A stretch of DNA of 64,000 nucleotides from Trueperella sp. Lineage in GTDB: Bacteria > Actinomycetota > Actinomycetes > Actinomycetales > Actinomycetaceae. The translations under genes were made by a program, and so were the position numbers. The notes below the pieces were generated by a model. That model made no database searches, was not told the DNA's origin, and saw nothing but the letters and a program-made list of their open reading frames with translations. Position 1 is the stretch's first letter. Every line of letters begins with the position of its first letter. This document shows positions 27,402-36,412 of this stretch, piece after piece. The stretch covers positions 239,960 through 303,959 of the forward strand of contig JAUNLU010000001.1 in assembly GCA_030532125.1 (NCBI GenBank). The letters are read 5' to 3'.

Positions 27402-30094
27402 TACTTACCGGCTTTCTTAGCGCTTGCCTTGCCAGTTTTGGCCGATTTCTTTTTCCCCGCGCGCACGGTATTTTTAGTCATATTGCGCGCTTTCGGCCCA
27501 CCTTGTTCGGCGATCTTCAACCGCCGCTGCACCAACAGATCCTGTGCCCGTTCCGCAGTGATCTGATTGGGATCTTCCGAGCGCGGCAGCGACGCATTGA
27601 CTACGCCGTCTGTCACATACAACCCAAAGCGACCATCTTTCAGCAGAATCGTGCCGCCTGATACTGGATCTTTGCCTAGTTCCGCCAATGGCGGCTGTGC
27701 CTGGCGGCGCCCACGCTGTTTCGGCTGAGCAAAGATCTTCTCGGCCTCCGCCAGCGTGATGTCGAAAATCTGTTCTTCAGTTTCCAACGAGCGCGAGTCC
27801 TTACCGCGTTTCATATACGGACCAAAGCGACCGTTATGTGCGGTGATCATCTCGCCCTCGGATTCGCCAACTTCTCGCGGCAGCGACAGTAACTGCAGCG
27901 CCTGCTCCAAAGTTACAGTTTGCGGATCCATGCTCGCGAACAGCGAAGCCGTGCGCGGCTTGGGTTTTACTTTGGAAACTTTTCCGGTAGCAGTGTACTG
28001 CACGGCGTCTGCTGGCAATACCTCAGAAACATACGGCCCGAAGCGACCATCTTTCACCACAATCGGATACCCGGTTGCGGGGTCTTTGCCTAGTTCCCGA
28101 TCGGTATCTTGCGCATTGTCCATTATCTCCTTGGCGCGCGCTACCGTCAGCTCATCGGGAGCTACTTCTACCGGTACTGAGGCTCGCTTGGCGCCGTCTG
28201 CAGTTTCCAGATATGGGCCATAACGCCCCACCCGCACCGCGATACCATCGCCAATTTCGATTGTATTCACCGCCCGAGCGTCAATATCACCTAGCCCGGC
28301 CACTTGCGCGCGCAGCCCCGGCTCTGCGCCTGCGCCACGATAGAACTCAGTCAAATAATGCACGCGGTCCGCTTTGCCGGCGGCAATAGCGTCTAAATCA
28401 GACTCCATCTCCGCAGTGAACCCGTAATCCACCAAATCCGGCAGGTTCTCTTCCAGCAGCCGCACTACTGAGAACGCCAACCAGGTTGGCACTAGTGCTT
28501 GCCCCCGCTTTTCCACATAGCCCCGATCTACGATCGTAGAAATAGTGGAGGCGTAGGTAGACGGGCGACCGATTCCCTTTTCTTCCAGAGTTTTCACTAG
28601 CGAGGCTTCGGTGTACCGCGGCGGCGGCGCGGTCTCGTGCCCAGCTGCTTCTGCCTGCAAATTGGCCACCAGCTCACCCGTACTCAGCTCCGGTAGCCGT
28701 GATTCGGCGTCTTCATAACGCTTGGTGTCCCGGCCTTCTTCATACACCGTCAAGAATCCTGGCGAAGTTATTACCGTGCCTGCCGCCGCTAAAATTGCCT
28801 GCTCAGCACCTCCAGCGCCGTCGATCTCCGCCACGAACCGCACCGATACGGTCTGCCCGGTAGCGTCAATCATTTGGGAGGCAACTGTGCGCTTCCAGAT
28901 CAATTCGTAGAGCTGATATTCCCGGCCGCGCAGCTCGCCAGCCACTTCTTGCGGGGTGCGGAAAGAATCGCCTGCCGGGCGAATAGCCTCGTGCGCTTCC
29001 TGTGCACCCTTAGATTTACTGGTGTAAATGCGCGGTTTATCTGGCAGTGCCTGCGCTCCATACCGGCTTTCGATCTGCTTTCGCGCCGCAGTCAATGCCT
29101 GTTGCGAGAGGTTAGTGGAGTCAGTACGCATGTAGGTGATGTACCCGTTTTCGTACAGCGACTGCGCCACTCGCATCGTATCGCGTGAATTCATCCGCAG
29201 CTTGCGAGATGCCTCCTGCTGCAGCGTAGAGGTGGTAAACGGCGCAGCTGGCCGGCGCCGATACGGTTTCGATTCCACCGACTCCACCGCAGACTCAGTT
29301 TTTTCGAGTGCAGCAGCTACGCTGTTAGCAGCTTGCTCATCAAGGGCAAAGACGCCGCCCTGGCTCGGCTTAGCTTTGAGCACTCCGGCATCGTCAAAAT
29401 CTTTCCCAGTGGCAATCCGTTTGCCGTCCAGGGCAAAAAGTTTGGAAGAAAATTCCGTATCCCCTTGCCGGTGTGTCACCTCAATATCCCAGTACGACGC
29501 CGGCACGAACGCCATCCGTTCGCGTTCCCGCTCCACCACTAGGCGCGTGGTAACCGACTGCACCCGCCCAGCGGACAGGCTCGGCGCTACCTTGCGCCAC
29601 AGCAGCGGCGATACTTCATACCCAACGAGCCGATCCAGAATACGGCGTGATTCCTGCGCATCTACCAGCTCCATATCGAGATCGCGAGTGTGTTCCAGCG
29701 CCCGCTTGATCGCCTCTTTGGTGATCTCGTGAAATACCATGCGCTTAACCGGGATCTTAGGTTTCAGCACTTCCAGCAGATGCCAGGCGATTGCCTCCCC
29801 TTCCCGGTCCTCATCAGTGGCGAGATAGAGTTCGCTGGCATCTTTCAACGCGGCCCGCAGCTCAGCAACTTTTTTCTTCTTATCTGCGCTGATCACGTAA
29901 TAAGGGTCAAAATCCGTTTCTACATTTACCGCGAACTGGCCATACGGCCCCTTTTTCATGTTTTCCGGTAAATCAGATGGCTTCGGCAAATCCCGAATAT
30001 GCCCCACACTCGCCGCTACCGTGTACTCCGGCCCCAGATAGTTCGCGATAGTGCGCGCCTTGGCGGGAGACTCGACTATGACAAGTTTGGTCAC
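27401..30094 (-). CDS. topA: DNA topoisomerase I
   Basis: An 897-residue type IA topoisomerase relaxing negative supercoils. TOPRIM domain: [12 protein letters not shown] (catalytic Glu) and [13 protein letters not shown] (metal-binding acids). The active-site tyrosine in ITYMRTDS is Tyr321. After the 67-kDa core are several C-terminal Topo_C repeats (pattern G-R-F-G-P-Y near [15 protein letters not shown] and [13 protein letters not shown]) and a Lys/Ala-rich tail, as in other Actinobacteria. I chose GTG 30092-30094 because AAGGAG lies five bases upstream and [13 protein letters not shown] is the family start; a GTG 60 bases upstream is also open. Confidence 0.95.
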   Translation of the reverse strand: MTKLVIVESPAKARTIANYLGPEYTVAASVGHIRDLPKPSDLPENMKKGPYGQFAVNVETDFDPYYVISADKKKKVAELRAALKDASELYLATDEDREGEAIAWHLLEVLKPKIPVKRMVFHEITKEAIKRALEHTRDLDMELVDAQESRRILDRLVGYEVSPLLWRKVAPSLSAGRVQSVTTRLVVERERERMAFVPASYWDIEVTHRQGDTEFSSKLFALDGKRIATGKDFDDAGVLKAKPSQGGVFALDEQAANSVAAALEKTESAVESVESKPYRRRPAAPFTTSTLQQEASRKLRMNSRDTMRVAQSLYENGYITYMRTDSTNLSQQALTAARKQIESRYGAQALPDKPRIYTSKSKGAQEAHEAIRPAGDSFRTPQEVAGELRGREYQLYELIWKRTVASQMIDATGQTVSVRFVAEIDGAGGAEQAILAAAGTVITSPGFLTVYEEGRDTKRYEDAESRLPELSTGELVANLQAEAAGHETAPPPRYTEASLVKTLEEKGIGRPSTYASTISTIVDRGYVEKRGQALVPTWLAFSVVRLLEENLPDLVDYGFTAEMESDLDAIAAGKADRVHYLTEFYRGAGAEPGLRAQVAGLGDIDARAVNTIEIGDGIAVRVGRYGPYLETADGAKRASVPVEVAPDELTVARAKEIMDNAQDTDRELGKDPATGYPIVVKDGRFGPYVSEVLPADAVQYTATGKVSKVKPKPRTASLFASMDPQTVTLEQALQLLSLPREVGESEGEMITAHNGRFGPYMKRGKDSRSLETEEQIFDITLAEAEKIFAQPKQRGRRQAQPPLAELGKDPVSGGTILLKDGRFGLYVTDGVVNASLPRSEDPNQITAERAQDLLVQRRLKIAEQGGPKARNMTKNTVRAGKKKSAKTGKASAKKAGK

Positions 30095-30290
30095 CTTAAC
30101 TCCTTGTCCTGCAGGTTTAACTGATTTAACTCGAGTTCCTGCGGTTTTCACCACTGACTACTTGGCCGCAACAAATAGAATTATGCAGTCAGAGGCAAAT
30201 GTACCCGTAAGTCACCGGCCGAGGCTAGCCTGATTCAAATTCGCCACCTTTTACCCACTTCTACCGTGTAACAGCCCCCTCAGCCTAGCA

Positions 30291-30353
30291 AGCATCCACC
30301 TCCACCTAACTAGCGTCCACCTCCGCTTAACAAGCATCCATCTCCACCTAGCT
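30291..30353. repeat. 21-bp minisatellite, three copies
   Basis: Three imperfect 21-bp units (30291-30311, 30312-30332, 30333-30353) with consensus AGCATCCACCTCCACCTAACT lie in the topA/TadE-like gene gap. The last unit reaches the stop codon of the gene at 30352. Likely a slippage repeat. Confidence 0.65.
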
Positions 30354-30723
30354 AGCTCCTACTTGGACCAGCCACGGCGCGCACAGTCAGCTCCGTCCCC
30401 AACCACAGCACAGGAGCAGGCGCCCGCGCGGTAACTGCAACATCCCGCCCCTGCACTGCACAGTCAATTGTGGGATTACCCGCTGCTGGCATCAGCTGCG
30501 GCACGACGCCGCAAGCCTGGGCAGCTGAACCCGTCTGCGCCAACACTTGGGCGGCAGAAACTGCTGCCAGATCGGCAGCCCCGCGCAATTCGGTGTATCG
30601 ATAGGCGCCGAAAATAAATTGCATCAGTAACGCAGCCACAGCTATGCCCACTGCGATCAGCGCTGCCGCCAAAACGCTTACCATTCCGGGCTCTGCCGGA
30701 TGCAACTGCGGTTTCCGCTGCAC
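30352..30723 (-). CDS. TadE-like pseudopilin (Rv3654c type), Tad cluster
   Basis: A 123-residue protein with a short leader ending in a prepilin-like EPGMVSV site followed by a single N-terminal hydrophobic helix (~14-42). It then has a Cys-containing periplasm-side domain. Size, fold and place at the downstream end of the Tad genes match the 'helicase/secretion neighbourhood TadE-like' family next to topA in Actinobacteria. I chose GTG 30721-30723 because AGGAGG is four bases upstream; six more codons are open. It overlaps nothing but sits 10 bases after the TadE gene stop, so it is in the same operon. Confidence 0.8.
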   Translation of the reverse strand: MQRKPQLHPAEPGMVSVLAAALIAVGIAVAALLMQFIFGAYRYTELRGAADLAAVSAAQVLAQTGSAAQACGVVPQLMPAAGNPTIDCAVQGRDVAVTARAPAPVLWLGTELTVRAVAGPSRS

Positions 30724-30733
30724 TTCCCCTCCT

Positions 30734-31291
30734 TTAACCACCCGAAATATTATTCAGCGCAACTCCTGGCTCCAGCACAGTGCGATGCTGGCCGGTCAGC
30801 ACTAACCCGAGTTTGCCGAACACCCCCGGCGCCGCCTGTTGCACGGTGACGGTGACCAGTTCGCCGTCCGGCTGGATTGTTACCTGCGCTTCTGATCCAG
30901 CAATATCCCGGGCAACTTCGGTCGCTGCTGCTCGATCTGCCGAAATGGCGAAAGTGCGCGCAGCTTCACGAGCAGCGCTGGTGGCGCTCACCATGCCTAA
31001 TGCAGCGCTTAACCCAGTGAATAACAAGATAAAAACAATCACTATCGCCGGGGCAGCCGCGGCCCACTCGGCCGTCACCATCCCGGGTTCAGTTGCGCAC
31101 AGCGTTCCAGACTCCGGCCGCCCCGCCTGGTTGGGCTCAGTTGCGTCCACTGCTCCTGACTCCGGCAGCTCCGCCTGATCTGGCTCAGTTACGAGGGGGC
31201 GCGGCGATTCTTGCCGATCTGCTGCTTGGCCGGCTGGAACACTATTTCCCGCCGACCAAACAGCAAATAATCGAGCAACTAACATCATCAC
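30734..31291 (-). CDS. TadE-family pseudopilin
   Basis: A 185-residue protein. The unusual feature is a long N-terminal part (~1-68) with repeated acidic blocks (TEPDQAELPESG, TEPNQAGRPESG), ending in the prepilin-like EPGMVTAEWA site. A hydrophobic helix (~78-100) then follows, and a small domain containing the conserved AREAARTFA segment of TadE proteins. Prepilin peptidase would remove the long leader. The Shine-Dalgarno is weak and a later start is possible, such as a codon nearer the EPG site. Part of the Tad/Flp pilus apparatus. Confidence 0.75.
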   Translation of the reverse strand: MMMLVARLFAVWSAGNSVPAGQAADRQESPRPLVTEPDQAELPESGAVDATEPNQAGRPESGTLCATEPGMVTAEWAAAAPAIVIVFILLFTGLSAALGMVSATSAAREAARTFAISADRAAATEVARDIAGSEAQVTIQPDGELVTVTVQQAAPGVFGKLGLVLTGQHRTVLEPGVALNNISGG

Positions 31292-31300
31292 TTAGGCCAA

Positions 31301-31474
31301 CTACATACTGAATATGGCGCGGAAAATAGCGGCAATGCCCTCGCGGAACCAATCCTGTTTAGCGAGCCAAATCAGGATCCCGGCAATTCCGGTGGTGGCG
31401 ATGGTGCCAACGGCATACTCCGCCGAGACCATGCCGGCTTCCACTTCAGTGTCGATAATAGATTCGTACGTCAT
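31301..31474 (-). CDS. Flp-like pilin, DUF4244 family (57 aa)
   Basis: A small gene encoding 57 residues: short leader MTYESIIDTEVEAG, prepilin-type cleavage/processing site GMVSAEYAVGTIA with the conserved Glu five residues after the cut, then one hydrophobic helix and an amphipathic end (DWFREGIAAIFRAIF). That is the architecture of the actinobacterial Flp-like major pilin. The start ATG has a clear AGGAG six bases upstream. It lies nine bases before the TadE gene start, in the position of the pilin gene in other Tad clusters. Confidence 0.88.
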   Translation of the reverse strand: MTYESIIDTEVEAGMVSAEYAVGTIATTGIAGILIWLAKQDWFREGIAAIFRAIFSM

Positions 31475-31732
31475 TTTTTCTCCTATTTATTAGGTCCATA
31501 TTTATTAGGGTTCATATGCTGACTCGCGGGTGCGGGCCAGCGCCACCGGCGGTGACATCTCTAGAATCCCGGGTTTAGCAAACCGATTTTGCTGACGACG
31601 GCGAACCGTGGAGTTACCGCACGTTCTAGCTGCTGTGGATAAAAATAGAGACAGAAAATTTCGGGCGCACAACGGCACAATAAAACGCTAATGCAGCACT
31701 AACCGACCACAACTGGCAGCACAGCAGCAGCA

Positions 31733-32989
31733 CTAAAACAGCGTGCCCGCCGCCGAAACAACAATTGGTACCACTCCGAGCAGCACAAATGCCGGCAAAA
31801 AGCACAATCCAAGCGGCAACACTAATTTGGCGCCCAGCCGTTCGGCGTCTTCCCGCACCAGCCGGGCCCGTGCCAAACGCAAGCTTTGTGCACTGCGTGC
31901 CAACAGCGGCAGCGGAGCGGCGCCGTCATCCCAAGCTGGCTGCAATGCGCCAGCCAACCGCAACAGGCCGGCGTTTTCCCACGCCTCGGCCCAAGTTGCC
32001 CCCATCAATAACAGATTTGCCACTTCCAGCAGAGATTTATTTTCCGGCGTGCGGTTCGGGCGGCGGATACTACTATTGCTGGCGTCAGCAGCGCCTGGCG
32101 GTATCAGCGCCAAATGTAGCGTGCGCAGCAGATCCGGGATCGCCATTCCAGAGCCGAGCCCGGCACTAGCAAGATCTAGCACCACAGCTTCGTCTACAGC
32201 GGAGTAGTGAAATGACCCCGCTAGTTCACCAGCTTTAGCCCGCGCAATCAGGCGCAACACCCAGCCGATTCCCAACAGTTCAAAGCCCAGCCCGGCCATC
32301 AGCACTAATTTTCCTAGTGCCGTGCCGAAGATAAACTGCACCGGGTCCACGCCCAGGGCGTAACCCAATAAAATGCCAGCTACTGGCAATAACGCCAGCG
32401 TCCGTGCCGAGGTAATTGGTCCCGCCAACGCAATTTCACGCGCCGCGCGCGCCTCACCGGCTTCCGTGATAGTTAGCGCACAAGCATCCAGGATCTCCGC
32501 CATCGGCGCTCCAGAGCGCCCCGACATCCGGCACACCGCAAAAGTTGCTGGCAAAGCCGCCAGTTCCTCCTGCCCTATTCGCCGCCACCAGCGCTGCCAC
32601 CAGCTCAAATTCCCCAGCTCCGCTAGCACATAGGGCACGCCATCTGGACCTAACACTGGTTCGGTTATTGCTAACCCATAGTTGGGCAAGGTCAATTTCC
32701 ATGCTTGTGCCGGCATGGCGCCGGCACGCAACCGCGTGGCTACTTCGGTAACTATTGCCCCCAAATCGAGCTGGCGGCGTTTTCCGGGCACTGAGCTGCG
32801 TTCAGTTACCGACCAGGGCGCTGAGCTACGTTCGGCTACTGACTGGTACCCACCGCGCTTACTCTGCTGCCGATCCCACCGCCCCCGAGCCGACCACCGC
32901 CGCGGACTTGCTACTAACGGCTGACGCGGTGCCGAGCGGGGCACCGTAACAAATGCCACCACTGCTATTGCCACCAACAGTGCTATCAC
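31733..32989 (-). CDS. Type II secretion F-domain protein, apparent TadB-TadC fusion
   Basis: A 418-residue membrane protein. It has an N-terminal helix, a basic cytosolic stretch, then a T2SSF-type module (~75-265, with GAPMAEILDACALTITEAGEARAAR followed by two helices), a second cytosolic segment, and a C-terminal F-domain remnant (~270-415, LREDAERLG-type region followed by two helices). In related Tad clusters tadB and tadC are separate genes of roughly 250-300 and 190 codons; here one frame covers both, and the second module looks shortened. It should form the inner-membrane platform on which the TadA ATPase acts. Its start overlaps the tadA stop by 4 bases. Confidence 0.75.
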   Translation of the reverse strand: MIALLVAIAVVAFVTVPRSAPRQPLVASPRRWSARGRWDRQQSKRGGYQSVAERSSAPWSVTERSSVPGKRRQLDLGAIVTEVATRLRAGAMPAQAWKLTLPNYGLAITEPVLGPDGVPYVLAELGNLSWWQRWWRRIGQEELAALPATFAVCRMSGRSGAPMAEILDACALTITEAGEARAAREIALAGPITSARTLALLPVAGILLGYALGVDPVQFIFGTALGKLVLMAGLGFELLGIGWVLRLIARAKAGELAGSFHYSAVDEAVVLDLASAGLGSGMAIPDLLRTLHLALIPPGAADASNSSIRRPNRTPENKSLLEVANLLLMGATWAEAWENAGLLRLAGALQPAWDDGAAPLPLLARSAQSLRLARARLVREDAERLGAKLVLPLGLCFLPAFVLLGVVPIVVSAAGTLF

Positions 32990-34149
32990 TGCGCAACACC
33001 TACTGCAGTATCCGCAGTCATCCCCAGCCGTTCCAAGAGCGCCGGTGCACCCGGTCCAGCCACCACCTGCCCACTGGCAGTGAGGCGAAATGCACTAATT
33101 GCCCGCAGTTCGCCATCCACTCGCACTAACCGCGCTATTTCGCTGATTCCCCGCCAGCTGCCGCGGCGTTGCAAATGGATAACCGCATCCAAGGCAGCCG
33201 CAGCTTGTACCGCTACGGTCGCCTCACTCATATCGGCCAGCGCCCCTAACGCAGTCAATCGCGCCGGTAAATCAGCGGCAGAGTTGGCGTGTACCGTGGC
33301 CCAACCACCCTCATGCCCGGTGTTGAGTGCCCCTAAAACATCGCGCACCTCAGCCCCGCGGCATTCGCCAAGCACTATCCGATCCGGGCGCATCCGCATC
33401 GCCGCTCGCACTAACTGACTCATCGAGACCTCTCCCGCCCCCTGCACATTGGCGTGCCGTACTTGCAAATGCACGGCGTGGGGATGACGCGGCGCCAGTT
33501 CCGCTGCCTCTTCAATAATTAAAATCCGTTCCTGTGCCGCTGCCATGGACAGCATGGTGTTCAAGAACGTCGTCTTCCCAGCTCCGGTAGCACCAGAAAT
33601 AATTACGTTTGCTCGGCGCGCTACTAGAGCTCGCACTACCTCCGCCAACTCTGCCGGCACCGATTTATCGGCTACCAACTGCGCCAAGCTCAGCACCTGT
33701 GCCCGATGCGTACGCAAAGAAATCAGCGTGCCCCCGGTAGAAAGTGGGGGAATAACTGCATGCAACCGCACGCCGCTCCCAAATGTGCCATCCACTATCG
33801 GGCTGGCGTCGTCTAACCGCTGGCCACATGCCGCCGCTAGGCGCACCGCGAGCGCCCGCACTCCCGCCGCCGATTTCAGCTGGGGATCAGAAATCTCTAC
33901 CGGCTCCATCCCCGCGCCGCGATCAACCCACAGTTCCTGCGGGCCATTTACCACCACATCCGTTACCTGCGGATCAGATAGCAGCGGGCTGATATCCGGC
34001 CCGGCGCCAATTTGTTCGCGCACTTGCGCTTCCAATGCCGCTAACTCGCCAGTGAACATCCCCGCTGTGCCCAGCGCATCGCCCAATCCAGTGCCAGCTG
34101 CCAAGCGCCGGCGAATCGTGTGTAACTGCCGCGAAGTGAGTTCAGCCAT
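32986..34149 (-). CDS. TadA/CpaF-family secretion ATPase
   Basis: A 387-residue hexameric ATPase that powers Tad pilus assembly. It has Walker A GATGAGKTT, the Asp box IIEEAAEL, Walker B RIVLGECRG and a His box (GGWATVHANSA). I chose ATG 34147-34149, which overlaps the stop of the Ssd gene by one base (TAATG); the frame is open 46 codons further but those would sit inside the Ssd gene. Length is typical for actinobacterial TadA (Rv3659c type). It is coupled to both neighbours. Confidence 0.92.
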   Translation of the reverse strand: MAELTSRQLHTIRRRLAAGTGLGDALGTAGMFTGELAALEAQVREQIGAGPDISPLLSDPQVTDVVVNGPQELWVDRGAGMEPVEISDPQLKSAAGVRALAVRLAAACGQRLDDASPIVDGTFGSGVRLHAVIPPLSTGGTLISLRTHRAQVLSLAQLVADKSVPAELAEVVRALVARRANVIISGATGAGKTTFLNTMLSMAAAQERILIIEEAAELAPRHPHAVHLQVRHANVQGAGEVSMSQLVRAAMRMRPDRIVLGECRGAEVRDVLGALNTGHEGGWATVHANSAADLPARLTALGALADMSEATVAVQAAAALDAVIHLQRRGSWRGISEIARLVRVDGELRAISAFRLTASGQVVAGPGAPALLERLGMTADTAVGVAQ

Positions 34150-35138
34150 TAGGGCACCTGCTGGCAGTGTGCTGTAATCGCCGCCAGATCTCTGGCATAG
34201 CGGGTGCGGGTGCGATCTCCAGGCGCCACGCCATGATCCAAATCCTCCCGAGCAGAGCGTTCCCGGCGCAGCGGAAAAACTCGGCACCCACCTAGGGTCT
34301 GGGAAATATGGGCCGCTTCCGCACGGGATGACACCGCAGTTGCCACTATCACGAACGGAGTTTCCGCTGCCAGCCGACCAATTGCTACTGCAGCTTCAGC
34401 TAGCGATACTGCGTCCGACCGGGTTACGAGCAATACCAGATCACACCACTCCAGCCAGCTATTTTGCACAGTTTCCGGCACAGTTGCCGACGGCGATAAA
34501 TCCAGTACGGTCCAATCCGCGATTTGCGCCACCGCGGAGATAGCGCGCGCTCCTAGCTCCAGCGGCACACTAGCGCGTTCGTCAGCAGATAGCACTCGCA
34601 CACCGTGCCATTCCGGCAGCGCTTGCACTAGCCGCCCGGCCAAAATAGCGCCCCGCCCGCGCAAATCTGCCCAGCGTTTCCCGGGCACAGTTGAAATAGC
34701 TAACCGCAGATCTATCCCGGCCGACGCCGGGTTTAGATCTATCAGCCCGCAAGCTCCTGCTTCCGCGAGCTGCCGCGCCAGATTAGCTGCCACCGTAGAG
34801 ACGCCGGCCCCGCCTTGGGCCCCAACCACGCCCACTACCCGACCGCGCACAGTTGCCCCCACCGCTGCCAATAATTCCAGTAGATCAGCGCTATCTGCCT
34901 GCAGATCTAAGCAAACTTCTCCCCGCGCAAAATACGGCGCAAAAACTTCCGCAAAACTGGCAATAACTTTCCCCGCTCCGGCGTCGGAAAAATTCAATAC
35001 TCCGGGCTGATTTCCGTAGCTGAGTGGAACGCCAACTAAGCCACACAAACGCTCTAACTCGGCACCATTCTCGGCACCGTGGTATCCCACCAATACCAGA
35101 TCCGCGGCTTCATTAATTCGGGCGATGCTCTTATCCAT
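34149..35138 (-). CDS. Septum-site-determining Ssd/CpaE-like protein
   Basis: A 329-residue MinD/CpaE-related protein at the head of the Tad operon, where CpaE relatives localise the pilus machine and Ssd of mycobacteria affects septum formation. It has an N-terminal receiver-like region (~1-95) without obvious phospho-acceptor, and a C-terminal MinD-like domain. The deviant Walker A site reads GAQGGAGVSTVAA (~106-118): both lysines of the canonical KGGxGKS/T are replaced, so ATP hydrolysis is doubtful. The switch region (VLDLSPSA) is kept in altered form. The ATG has AAAGGGGAG upstream. It starts the operon ssd-tadA-tadBC-flp-tadE-tadE2. Confidence 0.82.
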   Translation of the reverse strand: MDKSIARINEAADLVLVGYHGAENGAELERLCGLVGVPLSYGNQPGVLNFSDAGAGKVIASFAEVFAPYFARGEVCLDLQADSADLLELLAAVGATVRGRVVGVVGAQGGAGVSTVAANLARQLAEAGACGLIDLNPASAGIDLRLAISTVPGKRWADLRGRGAILAGRLVQALPEWHGVRVLSADERASVPLELGARAISAVAQIADWTVLDLSPSATVPETVQNSWLEWCDLVLLVTRSDAVSLAEAAVAIGRLAAETPFVIVATAVSSRAEAAHISQTLGGCRVFPLRRERSAREDLDHGVAPGDRTRTRYARDLAAITAHCQQVP

Positions 35139-35371
35139 CGCGCTCCCCTTTCCATCCGCTCCGTCCGCTTGTTTTTCAGTCTCGCAAGCATGGCTACTCA
35201 GCAGGTGGCACCGCCGTCTGCTGTGGAAAAGTGAAAGTTATCCACCGATTGCGGAGCTTTGCCCGGGGCGCGCCGCGAAAATATCGGATCTACCTCAATA
35301 AAGCCGATACCGTGGAATAGAGCTATGTGCCTAGTAGGCCGCCTGGTACCAGGCGCAACGTAGGAGGAAAT

Positions 35372-36412
35372 GTGAATACACCGGCAGACCCGTACAATTC
35401 CGCATCGAATCGACCCTTTGAGGACGACCCATTCCTCGCGCCTATCTCGGAAGAAGAGAAGGAAAAAGACGCCGGATTTAATTTTGCGGATGACGTTGCC
35501 GCAGCAGACGAAGCAGAACGCAAACGCGCTGAACAAGCGGCATGGGAAAACTCCTTCGCCCAAGTTGATCAGGCTCGCAAGGAACAATTGGCGGCACCGG
35601 ATGCCAACCGGTCGCTGGCAGATGTGGCGCAAGGCAAGCCGGGGGTGGATTCGCCCGTGCATGACGCCGTCTTCGCCGAAAACCTGAACCGGCCACAGCG
35701 CACTTCAGTTTTGCCGGCTAACTCAGTTAATGAATTTGTGGATGACTCCTTTGCGGCACCACGCCCAGATACTGCCTCGGGAGTGGAAACTAACCGCGAG
35801 CGCCACGACCGTTGGGCTCAAGATCCGGGCGATATCAACGAAATTGAATCTGCCGCAGCTACCTCCGCGGCCAGCTCCGATGCGGTGGCTGCTGACTACC
35901 CGGAAAAAGTTCCCTCCCGCGCCGGAGCACATGTACTATCGCTGCTGCTTTCCCTGTTGCTAATGCCGGTAGTTTGGCACTTGCTTTCTGACGCGGCAAT
36001 GCGGCTGTTTAGTTATGAGTCCAGCCCCTGGGAAACCGGAGTATTTCAGCTCTTCCCGTTGGTAGAACTTTTGGGCGGGCTCGCTGCTCTCACGGTATTG
36101 GCTGCAGTGGCGATGCGCTCCGCCCTGGGCCCCATGCTGTGGGGCGGTGGAGTATTTATCGCCGGCACCGTATTTTTAGCGATGCCAGCATACTCCGCCC
36201 AGCTGATGAAGTCGCTAACGGCAGCTATCGGCGATTTTAACCCATTCACCAGTGCTCTCTCCGAGCAACTAGCCGCCGATTTGGGTAGCGGACGTATTGC
36301 CACTTTTGGCTGCGCCGTCTTCCTCTTTGGGCTGGTAGCTGCAGTAGCGCGGCGGCGCGGAGCCAAACGAGCACAGCTAATCGCACACATCGAAGGCAAT
36401 AATGCCAGCTGA
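35372..36412 (+). CDS. Hypothetical membrane protein, acidic N-terminus and four helices
   Basis: A 346-residue protein I do not recognise. The first ~185 residues are hydrophilic, highly charged and low in hydrophobics (EEEKEKDAG, RKEQLAAPD), probably disordered and cytosolic. The rest (~190-330) has four predicted membrane helices and ends with a basic tail (RRRGAKRAQLIAH). I chose GTG 35372-35374 because AGGAGG is four bases upstream. It overlaps the next hydrolase gene by 11 bases, so the two are co-transcribed. It lies between the divergent Tad operon and nth. Confidence 0.7.
   Translation: MNTPADPYNSASNRPFEDDPFLAPISEEEKEKDAGFNFADDVAAADEAERKRAEQAAWENSFAQVDQARKEQLAAPDANRSLADVAQGKPGVDSPVHDAVFAENLNRPQRTSVLPANSVNEFVDDSFAAPRPDTASGVETNRERHDRWAQDPGDINEIESAAATSAASSDAVAADYPEKVPSRAGAHVLSLLLSLLLMPVVWHLLSDAAMRLFSYESSPWETGVFQLFPLVELLGGLAALTVLAAVAMRSALGPMLWGGGVFIAGTVFLAMPAYSAQLMKSLTAAIGDFNPFTSALSEQLAADLGSGRIATFGCAVFLFGLVAAVARRRGAKRAQLIAHIEGNNAS

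Noticed and set aside
31637..31646. Isolated DnaA-box-like TTATCCACA sites (also near 35239, 25568 and 61908)
   Set aside because: Single scattered sites with no cluster, AT-rich unwinding region or dnaA/dnaN nearby; not an origin.
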